The notes under the pieces are model-generated. The model saw nothing but the letters and a program-made list of their open reading frames with translations, searched no databases and was not told where the DNA came from. From a virus: a stretch of 62,441 nucleotides of DNA. Where the stretch lies: the IMG/VR virus record IMGVR_UViG_3300036853_000205, positions 1 through 62,441 of that record; one strand, written 5' to 3'. Shown here piece after piece: positions 7,483 to 15,200 of this stretch; within the stretch, counting starts at the first letter, position 1; every line of letters begins with the position of its first letter. A program made the translations under genes and the position numbers.

Positions 7483-8387
7483 GCGGCCCCCTCCATCACG
7501 GCGAGCTGTGGCGTCCGCACGATCCCGGTCTCGCGGTAGCAGCGCCCGAGTTTTTTGTCCGCGCCCGGAGGTACGTCACGCCACGGCGCGGGGACCGCCG
7601 AGCGGAACGCCTCGCGCAGCACAAGCTTGTCCATGAGTAGGGCCAGGCCCTCGATCTCTTCACGGATCATCGCCAGGTGCTTGCCGGGGTAGTACCGGCC
7701 CTTGCGCATGACGTTGAAATCGCAGATGACCGTCTCGAAGTCCCACCAGGACAGGGCCACCCCGTTGTCAGCGAGCATCGCTCGGCACTCGACGGCAGTG
7801 GCGTTGAGCCAATCCACGCTGGGCTGATCGTTGCCGTACAGACGTTCCAGCGACTCGCGGGGCCCGCTGGACTCCCACAGGAACGCGTGCGGAGTCTCCA
7901 CCGGCAGGCCGATGACCTTGGCCGTGAACTCAGCCCATTCGAACGCGGTCAGCCGCCCGACGCCCCAGACACGACGCAGGTAGGGCATCAGCGTCAGAAA
8001 AGCGTCAGCGGGGTCGGCGTCGGCGGGCACCGCTTCCCGCAGCCACAGCAACTGCCGCTGCCCGCCGAGCAGGCTCACGTACGAGTCGAGGTGCTGAAGA
8101 ACTTTGCCGCCGCGCAGGTTGCGGCGTTCACCCGAGCAGGGCAGCCGAGCCACGGCGGCACGGTCGACGTGTGGCCAGGCCACAGGTTCTGGGCAGCCGG
8201 CCAGCACGGTCATCGCGGAGCCGAGGTCGTCGAAGGCGTTGTAGAGCTTGACCGCCCAGAGCAGCCGTTCGGTGTCCCACCCGGCGACGGTGCGCAGCTC
8301 GGCGAGCACGGCCGCCCACGGTTCGATGTCGGCGGCGGCGACTTCGTAGCGGGCGAACGTCACCAGGTCGGCCAGCACAACATCCAT
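7479..8387 (-). CDS. Helical DNA-modification protein, amino-acid:DNA-transferase-like
   Basis: This 302-residue, mostly helical protein begins MDVVLADLVTFARYEV at ATG 8387, coupled to the ParB-like stop as TGATG. Notable segments are LLWAVKLYNAFDDLGSA, NLRGGKVLQHLDSY, YLRRVWGVGRLTAFEWAEFTAKV, and ETVICDFNVMRKGRYYPGKH near the end. These resemble the helical (HhH/glycosylase-like) alpha-glutamyl/putrescinyl-thymine pyrophosphorylase and hydroxymethyl-base kinase-associated families found with TET/JBP genes in phages. I infer a transferase that replaces an activated hydroxymethyl group with an amino acid or amine. Assignment is by pattern and context only. Confidence 0.5.
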   Translation of the reverse strand: MDVVLADLVTFARYEVAAADIEPWAAVLAELRTVAGWDTERLLWAVKLYNAFDDLGSAMTVLAGCPEPVAWPHVDRAAVARLPCSGERRNLRGGKVLQHLDSYVSLLGGQRQLLWLREAVPADADPADAFLTLMPYLRRVWGVGRLTAFEWAEFTAKVIGLPVETPHAFLWESSGPRESLERLYGNDQPSVDWLNATAVECRAMLADNGVALSWWDFETVICDFNVMRKGRYYPGKHLAMIREEIEGLALLMDKLVLREAFRSAVPAPWRDVPPGADKKLGRCYRETGIVRTPQLAVMEGAA

Positions 8388-9235
8388 CAGGCGGCCACGT
8401 CCGCCGTCCATCCGGCGTACTTGGCCAGGTCGGCGGCGGCCGGGTCGTGTGGTGCGGCGTGCAGCACCGCACCCATCGTGCGCAGCCCGCGCAGCATTAC
8501 GTCGGATGCGCGCAGGTCGCCGTCACCCAGGGCGGTGCGGGCGGCGGCCACCAGGGCCACGGCTTCAGCGCGGTCGTCCTCGGAGTACACGAGGATCATT
8601 TCGGTGAAGCCGCCGCTTGCCGGGCCGATGCGCGGCTCGTAGGCGGCGATGCGGTCGGTACGCGCGGCGAGCTGTTCGGGGGTTTCGGCGTAGGCGGCGT
8701 CCGTCGCGGGCACGGCCACGGCCTGCTCCGGCTCGGGTAGCTCGGCGGCGGCCAGCAGGTCTTCCAGCTCTGACGGGGTCCACCCGGCCAGCTCCGCCAG
8801 GTCGAAGTCTTCGCCAGCGAGTGAGGTCAGCACGTCGGCCAGACCAGCGTCATCCCAGCCGCCCAGTTCGGAGTGCTTGTTGTCGGCGAGTAGGTACGCA
8901 TCGGCCTCAGCGTCGGATCGGCTGGCCCAGCCACGAACTACCGGCACCAGCCACCGTCCGGTCGCGTCGAGCTGCACACCGTCGGGTGGGGTCTGGCCCG
9001 CGTCGCGCATCAGCGCCAGCGTTTCGGCCCGGCCGTGACCCACGACCAGGCGGCCGGTGCGCTCGTCTCGCAGTACGGGGGCGGCGAAACCGAAGCGGTC
9101 CATGGAGGAGCGCAGCAGATCGAGCCGGTGTTTCTTCGGGTTGCGGGTGGCCGGGACGATCTCATCCAGCGGCATATAGATGATGTTGCGCGCGGGTGCC
9201 TGCTTCATATTGATGCCTATCGCTGATGGCTTCAT
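8387..9235 (-). CDS. ParB-like nuclease-domain protein of the modification cassette
   Basis: This 282-residue protein starts with a ParB/Srx-fold domain (IIYMPLDEIVPATRNPKKH, LLRSSMDRFGFAAPVLRDERTGRLVVGHGRAETLALM, DAYLLADNKHSELGGWDDAGLADVL). An acidic linker and a C-terminal domain follow, with MILVYSEDDRAEAVALVAAART. Such proteins commonly accompany phage DNA methylases and base-modification genes, where they may recognise or handle DNA. A start at the internal ATG 9208 is also possible; neither start has a strong ribosome site. It is the first gene of the cassette after a non-coding hairpin region. Confidence 0.78.
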   Translation of the reverse strand: MKPSAIGINMKQAPARNIIYMPLDEIVPATRNPKKHRLDLLRSSMDRFGFAAPVLRDERTGRLVVGHGRAETLALMRDAGQTPPDGVQLDATGRWLVPVVRGWASRSDAEADAYLLADNKHSELGGWDDAGLADVLTSLAGEDFDLAELAGWTPSELEDLLAAAELPEPEQAVAVPATDAAYAETPEQLAARTDRIAAYEPRIGPASGGFTEMILVYSEDDRAEAVALVAAARTALGDGDLRASDVMLRGLRTMGAVLHAAPHDPAAADLAKYAGWTADVAA

Positions 9236-9322
9236 TGACTGGACTCAACCTGCGCAACCTGACCGGCGGTGCGCTACATCACCACGGCGTCTCGCGTGAT
9301 GGTCCCCTCCGGAGATTTGGAA

Positions 9323-9360
9323 CCCCCCTACCCATCGGTGCGTGTCAATAGGTAGGGGGG
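9323..9360. other. Perfect 10-bp inverted repeat in the gap between HNH and ParB-like genes
   Basis: Arms 9323-9332 (ccccccTAcc) and 9351-9360 pair perfectly around an 18-base loop, inside the non-coding gap 9236-9388. No T-run follows on either strand, so it is a poor intrinsic terminator. Its place next to an HNH nuclease and upstream of the terminase genes makes a packaging (cos) or regulatory site possible. Confidence 0.5.
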
Positions 9361-9388
9361 CGGCTTTGATGCTGGGGTTGATGCGGGT

Positions 9389-9802
9389 CTATGCGCGCGG
9401 CTTGTGCCAGCCGCCAGGCTGGAGACGCGCGGTCGAGCTGGAGTGACAGCGACGGCACAGGCCGCGCCCGTGGGCGGGGTCGTCGCTGTCGAGCCCGGCC
9501 GCGAGCAGGGCGCGCTTGTCTATGGGCCAGTGATCTGCGTCAGTGCTGGGCGCGGGGCACGGACCCTTACCGTGCCAGGCGTGGTCGTGCAGATCGCATT
9601 GGCAGTACGGGTGCTTCTTCAGCACGCCGCGCCGGAAGCGCCAACGGTGGCTCGGGCCGTAGACCACATCTTGACGCTCGCGGCGGAATCTCGCGCTGAC
9701 GCGTCGCGCGTGGGAGACGTGCTCGTCGCAGCGCCCTCCGCCGCCATAAACCAGCGTGGGACAACCGAGAAAGGAGCAGGGCGTGGGCGGTCGTAGCGGC
9801 AT
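9389..9802 (-). CDS. HNH endonuclease
   Basis: This 137-residue protein has an N-terminal CSFLGCPTLV...RCDEH zinc knuckle, CQCDLH, the HNH core (DADHWPIDKRALLAAG and GLCRRCHSSSTA) and a Gly/Trp tail. Small HNH proteins near terminase genes stimulate or carry out cos cleavage with TerL in several phages. Here the base-modification cassette separates it from terS. ATG 9802 (MPLRPPTP) with a GGGGGA upstream is preferred to the start seven codons earlier. Confidence 0.85.
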   Translation of the reverse strand: MPLRPPTPCSFLGCPTLVYGGGGRCDEHVSHARRVSARFRRERQDVVYGPSHRWRFRRGVLKKHPYCQCDLHDHAWHGKGPCPAPSTDADHWPIDKRALLAAGLDSDDPAHGRGLCRRCHSSSTARLQPGGWHKPRA

Positions 9803-9888
9803 CGTTGGCGTCCCCCGCCCCAACGCCCTGCCCTCAGGTGATGCGCGGGGTCAAGCGCCACGCGGCGGTCGCTCCGGGGCGCCCCGCG

Positions 9889-10224
9889 TCACGATCCGAC
9901 CTTCGTTGTCACCGGCGCGCCGTCCTCCCAAACGAACTCGCCGTGGGCGCCGACGGGGCGATGCTGCCCGCACGTTGTGCAGTAGGTGGCGCCGTAGAAG
10001 CCGGGGTTGCGGGCGTAGGTCTCGGCGAGTGCCTGGCTCATGGTGGTGACCGCGCCGCAGGTCAGGTGCCTGTAGCTGCGCCGGACGGGCCGAACAAATC
10101 CCTGCGCGCGTTCCTGCTCGGATAGCACCAGGTAGGCGGCGGCCTGCGGAACACGTGGACCGTCAACCGGGTCTTCACCGTGGGTCAGGTCAGGGTCTTC
10201 GGGGTCAGACGTGATACGACCCAT
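9889..10224 (-). CDS. Conserved actinophage protein with CxxC motif
   Basis: This protein of about 111 residues begins MGRITSDPEDPDLTHGEDP. Its C-terminal half, with SYRHLTCG, AETYARNPGFYGATYCTTCGQHRPVG and GEFVWEDG, looks like a small zinc-binding fold found repeatedly in actinophages. Two cysteines in CTTC and one in LTCG could bind metal. No function is known. It lies two genes upstream of the modification cassette. Confidence 0.75.
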   Translation of the reverse strand: MGRITSDPEDPDLTHGEDPVDGPRVPQAAAYLVLSEQERAQGFVRPVRRSYRHLTCGAVTTMSQALAETYARNPGFYGATYCTTCGQHRPVGAHGEFVWEDGAPVTTKVGS

Positions 10225-10308
10225 CGAGGCCACCTTTCGCTGGGTACAAACGGGGCAAAAGGCAGACTGCGGTGATGATGGACATATTGGGTGATAGCTG
10301 AGTGAATG

Positions 10309-10533
10309 TCAAACCGACGCGCGGTGCCTCTTGCCTCGCATCGCAGGCCACGGCGTCACGCCCTCCAGGGCCGCCCTTGCGGCGTCATGGTCGTAAAGAG
10401 CGCGGCCCGTATTTTCGTCGTAGGCCACGGCCCGCAGCCGCACCCGAATGGTGACTTCTGACAGCCCTGTCTCATCGGCGAGCACCTGACGGTCGACCAG
10501 GGCCCCTCCCCCGGCGAGGTGCTGAACGATCAC
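10309..10533 (-). CDS. Small winged-helix-like protein
   Basis: This 74-residue protein has a GTG start at 10533. LVDRQVLADETGLSEVTIRVRLRAV reads as a helix-turn-helix, followed by YDENTGRALYDHDAARAAL, like the second half of a small winged-helix DNA binder. It may be a regulator of the surrounding genes. The HTH call rests on pattern only. Confidence 0.55.
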   Translation of the reverse strand: MIVQHLAGGGALVDRQVLADETGLSEVTIRVRLRAVAYDENTGRALYDHDAARAALEGVTPWPAMRGKRHRASV

Positions 10534-10548
10534 GTTGCCCCCCGATCC

Positions 10549-10752
10549 TCACGCACGGAACCAACCCCTACGGTACGACTGCGGCGTGGCATTCGGGTCC
10601 GTGTCCCAATCCGGGTCGTAGAACTCGCCGTATGCGCGTTCGAGGTCGGCTTCAGCCTCAGCGGCACGGGAAACGCGCCACAGCTCGTCGCATTCGCAGT
10701 CGTCCCACGGGTCAGGGCAGCGCGCGTGATGCGAGCCAGCGAAGTACCTCAC
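10549..10752 (-). CDS. Small acidic Cys/His protein
   Basis: This 67-residue protein has a GTG start at 10752 overlapping the upstream stop (GTGA). HHARCPDPWDDCECDELWRVSRAAEAEADLERAYGEFYDPDWD suggests a small metal site followed by an acidic helix. The overlap gives confidence in the start. No function recognised. Confidence 0.65.
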   Translation of the reverse strand: MRYFAGSHHARCPDPWDDCECDELWRVSRAAEAEADLERAYGEFYDPDWDTDPNATPQSYRRGWFRA

Positions 10753-11918
10753 GTGAACGCTTCGCAGCCCGCTGAGCAGGTCAGCTTGCCGGGGCGCCAG
10801 AAACGCTCCCGGTCGGCCCGCTCGGTCGCTTCGATCCACTCCACCGCAGTGGGTTTGCCGCACCTGGCGCACGGGGGTATGCGGAGCACTTTGATCAGCC
10901 CGCGTGGGTAGCGGCGGCGGGGGTCGATCGGCCACGTGTCGAGGATGCGCCGGGCGAGCCAGACACGGCGGTCGTGGCTGGTCTCGGTGTGGCATCGGGG
11001 GCATGTGATCACCGAGGCGTAGGGGTCGTGCCAGAGCGGGGCGCCGCAGACTGCCACCGCGCCACTCGCTCTGTTCGTGATCTCGTCGGGGCATCGCCCC
11101 AGATACTCCAGGTCGTCGCGGTCGTCCAGTGCGGCCCGCACCGCGCCGGTGAGTGAGCGGAGGCTTGCCGCGAAGTCGCCGATGTGCTGCTGCGTGTCGC
11201 ACGCCTCTTCCAGCCAGGTGTACAGGTACGAAAAGTGGTGTCGCGTCGCCGGGCCCCAGCCGGCGGAGTCAGATGGCCACCGTAGCTGCCACTCCTGCGC
11301 CGTCGGGTCGTCGGGGCGGTCGGCGGGCTGCCGCGCCGGGGCGATGCCCAGCCGTGCCATCGCCAGGGCCCTGCGCTGTTCAGCCGTAAGGGCGGGCGGC
11401 TCGGGCTGCGGGTGCCGTCGGGCGTCCGAGCCCCGGCGCGCGGTGTTGTGCCCAAATGCGTGCCGCCATTCCAGGGCCCACGCGCGCAGCCACTCCCGAA
11501 TCGGCAACACCCCAGCCTGGTCGTCCGCCAGCACCATCACGGGTTTGCCCTGCGCGTCGTGGATCGGCTCCCGGTGCCAGCAGAGAGCCGGTCGACCCAG
11601 ACCACCATCCGAGTCGACCGGACCGGGTTCCACGGTAGTCCACACCCGTACACCGGGCACGAACAGGCACCGCGCGTCGTCGCTGCCCCCGGCTTCGAGA
11701 GTCAGCGCTGCCAGGCGTGCGGGCATCGGTGCCTCGCCGCGCGGGGAGGTGATCCGCTCGCCCGTGCAGTTGGCGGGCACCAGCGCGACCCGCAACCGCT
11801 TCTGTAGGGCGGGCAGGTCGGTCAACGCGTTGGCCATCCGGGTGCGGCATCGGTCGCACACGGGGCCCGCACCCCGGCCGCAGACCTTGCACGCGTCAGC
11901 CTCGTCGTCGTTTTTCAC
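10749..11918 (-). CDS. Zinc-finger-rich protein of unknown function
   Basis: This protein of about 389 residues starts at GTG 11918 (VKNDDEADACKVCGRG), overlapping the upstream stop. It has at least three possible zinc sites: CKVCGRGAGPVCDRC at the start, CGAPLWH...CPRCHTETSH in the middle, and CARCGKPT...CSAGC at the end. The region between has no known fold. Position just downstream of the replication fusion suggests a role in replication or transcription. Similar proteins occur in other actinophages without known function. Confidence 0.75.
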   Translation of the reverse strand: MKNDDEADACKVCGRGAGPVCDRCRTRMANALTDLPALQKRLRVALVPANCTGERITSPRGEAPMPARLAALTLEAGGSDDARCLFVPGVRVWTTVEPGPVDSDGGLGRPALCWHREPIHDAQGKPVMVLADDQAGVLPIREWLRAWALEWRHAFGHNTARRGSDARRHPQPEPPALTAEQRRALAMARLGIAPARQPADRPDDPTAQEWQLRWPSDSAGWGPATRHHFSYLYTWLEEACDTQQHIGDFAASLRSLTGAVRAALDDRDDLEYLGRCPDEITNRASGAVAVCGAPLWHDPYASVITCPRCHTETSHDRRVWLARRILDTWPIDPRRRYPRGLIKVLRIPPCARCGKPTAVEWIEATERADRERFWRPGKLTCSAGCEAFT

Positions 11919-12211
11919 CGTAGAGCCTCGTTGAGCCCAACCAGCCGCACCAGCCGGAGCATGTCTTCGCCGCTGGGCCGCTCCAGGCTGCGCAGGGTGG
12001 CTGAGCGGGACGGCGACCACGCAACCGCCTGCCAGGCGTGGGTGAGTTTGTCAACGAACACCCCAAGTTCGTCGTCTTGCCAGGTCCACCGAGCGAGGTC
12101 GGGGTCTTTCTCGGGCGGACCCAGACGCTCGACCAGGACCGGCAGCCATTGGTCGGTCTGAGCGGGTGCGAAAGTCGAGGACATCGTGGCTCCTTCGGGG
12201 TTGTCGGTCAT
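11915..12211 (-). CDS. Small protein downstream of the replication fusion
   Basis: This 98-residue protein (MTDNPEGATMSSTFAPAQTDQWLPVLVERLG) starts in an ATGA overlap with the polymerase stop. WTWQDDELGVFVDKLTHAWQAVAWSPSRSATLRSLE is well-formed but unassigned. A four-base overlap also joins it to the following Zn-finger gene, so the three form a translational unit. Confidence 0.7.
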   Translation of the reverse strand: MTDNPEGATMSSTFAPAQTDQWLPVLVERLGPPEKDPDLARWTWQDDELGVFVDKLTHAWQAVAWSPSRSATLRSLERPSGEDMLRLVRLVGLNEALR

Positions 12212-15200
12212 GCCGAGTCGGCCCAGGCGAACGCGGGCGCGCTGGGTTCGGCTTCGATGCTCACGCCGAACAGTTCGGTCTTCATGCATCGCACCAGTTC
12301 GGCGGTCGCCACCTCGGCGTCGGCCGCAGGCACGAACACGTCCAGTTCGTCATGCACGGGCAGTAGCACGCAGGCACCCCAACGGGTCTCGCGCCACCGA
12401 ACCAGGGCATCGACTAGCAGCTCCCTTGCGGTCCCCTGGATGCAGAAGTTCGGGCCCTTGTGGGGGAACTCGCGGGGTAGGTGGATGACGCGTCCGGCGT
12501 AGGTGGCGAACTGGGTCTGGCCGCGCTGAACCGCTTCCCGGATCGACTGGGACCAGGCCGTCAGTTGCGGCGCAAGCGCGTCCAGCGCATCCACCACCCG
12601 CTGCATCTCAGCGTGCGACACGCCCAACTGCGCGGCCAGGGCGGGCACCCCACCGCCGTAGATCCGCCCGAACACACCGCGCTTGACCCGGTAGCGCTGG
12701 GCCTTGTTGGCGTCCGGCCCGTACACCATGCGGGCGATCTCCCAGTGCAGGTCGCGTCCGTCGAGCAGGAATTGCAGCAGGTTGCGGTCCTGGGACAGGG
12801 CGGCGGCCACCCGGATTTCTACGCTGGAGAAGTCCGCCCCGATCATGAGCATTTCCGGGTCCGCGGTCAGGCACGCCCGCATTCCGCCTTCGCGGGGCAG
12901 TTGCTGGAGGTTGGGCCGGACGCAGGACATGCGGCCGGTGTCAGTGCCGAGCGTGTAGACCGTGGGTCGGGCACGCCCGTCGCCGCGTTCGCACAGTTGC
13001 CGGTACGGGTCCAGGAACAGCCCAAGAGCGGTGTCGGCGTGCCGGTAGTCGAGCACCGCCCCCACGAGGACGCCGAGCGGCCCTTCAGCGGCCCGTAGCG
13101 GCTCCAGAACGCCCGCAGCCACTGAGGGGCGCCCCGTCTTCGTTGTCGGCAACGTCGCGCCGAGCTGGGTGGCTGCCTGGCCCACCTGCTGGTCGGAACC
13201 GGGGTTGTCGATCCCGAACGTGCGCACCCGGACGGCGGCGTCGGCCCGGCCCGCGATGTGCAGCTCGCTCAGCCGGGCGATGTGCTCGGCGTCGAGCCGA
13301 ACGCCTTCATGCGCTACTCGGGCAGTCATGCGCTGCGCCAGCCGCTCCCGCCAGTACACCTTGGGGGCTGGCTGGGGCAGGACTTCGGCGAGGGCAGCGG
13401 TGTCGAGCACGTCCGACGCCGCGTAGCGCAGCATCGTCGCCGAGTGGGTGTCGACCTGTGCCCAGCCGGACCGCTCAACCGGGGTGTCGGCCTTGGTCTT
13501 TTCGAGCCAACGGCCCGCCTTGAACAGCGCTGCCCGACTGGCGTCGGCAGCCGGAGCGACCGCGCGCACGCCGAGCACGGCCGCCGCCAACTTCTTCAGA
13601 CCGGGATCGGAGCCGGTGCTGGCGGGGTCGGCGAGCTTGGCGGGGATGACGGTGTCGCGCATCCGCAGCCATGCCGCGTCGGCGTCGATCAGTCCCGCGT
13701 GGGCCAGCGGCACCAGGTCGGCGGTGGCCGAGTGCGCGTGCAACGTCGGCGCCTCGTCCAGCAGGGAGCTGATCAGCGCGGCCTGCTCGATGGGGTCGAA
13801 CACCACGGCGGCTGTGGCGTCGCCGAGCTGCACTGACCGCAGAGCGTAATCACCGTGGCCCACCGGGTAGCCCGTGGTCTCCACGTCCACGGTCAGCGCA
13901 CCCGAGCGCTCCACGGCACCCCGGACCACGGCTGCGGCCTGCTCCAGACTCAGCGCCATGATCGTGCCGTCGCGGTCGACCACGGCGGGCAGCGCCACCG
14001 TCGCGCCAGCCGCCGCAAGGATCGACGCCGAGCGTGCCTCAGCCTTGAGCTGCGCGCGGGCCTCGGTTTTGGTGATCTTCGATGTGCTGGCACGTAGCGC
14101 CACGTCGGCGAGGGTGGTCTGTGACGGGGTGACCCGTGACGGGACCTGTTCCCCTTTATCTGTATTTATATAGTGTGTGTTATTTGTATGTTGTTGATGA
14201 TTGTTGTCTAAACTATTCAAACTAGTCACTGAACAAGAAGAAACAGGGTCTGACCTGGTGTTATCGTCCGTGACGGGCGTGGTCGAAACCAGTCGCTCAA
14301 CGCGTCCCACTCCAGTCACCGATGCGTCAGACGTTTCGACCTCCGGACTCGTTCGTCCTAGGAAGGCGGCCGGGGTGGGTGTCGTCGGCATGGACCCTTC
14401 GGTCCAACCCAGGATCGAGAGCGGTCTGACCTTTCCGTTTCGCGTGTGCTGCGCCGGAAAACCCATCTCCGTCAGGGTCCGACCGAAGGAAGTCACTGAT
14501 GGTATGACCGTTTTCCGGTAGATGGGATTGTCCTGATGCCACTGCGCGAACGCGTTGTAAAGGGTGCGGGCGGCGGTGCCCGGCTCGGTCGGGATGGTGC
14601 GGTTTTCGACCCACTCTCGGACCGGGTTCTGGTCCTCCGCGAGCGTCTGCGCCAGGCCGCGCACAGCCGCCGGGGCCACTGCGTTCGACGCTGAGTCCCG
14701 GTCGGCCAGATAGCCCGCCGTCTCCCGCATCAGGGCGGCCAGGATGCCTGGTGCCTCCTCGGCCAACGCAACGCCGAGCAGCGCGAGCCGGGCTGGTCGA
14801 ACGTCACTCTCCGTAGCGTTGCAGGGGATCAGGCGCATCCGGGCGCGTAGGGCGGGGTCGGTCAGGTGGGGCTCGTCGTTCGTCGTCATGACCAGGGTGT
14901 GACTCGGCGGGAACGTCACCGAGTTGGCGCGCATCGGGCGCCCGGTCAGCGACCCTCCGCCGGTGAGCTGCTTCAGGCGTTCGGTGGCGTCGTGGCCGCG
15001 CCGGGGCCCCTCGTCGATGAACGAGAACCGGCGCCCTTTCAGGTCCCAGATAATCTCCGGGTGGCTGGTGTCCTGCGCGCTGAGCAGTCTCGGGCTGGCG
15101 GCGTGCGCATAGGAGCCCAGCACCTCAACCAGCATCTCGATCAGCGAGGTCTTGCCCGAGCGCTCCGTGCCGTAGAGCACCGGCAGGGCTGCGTCCGCGT

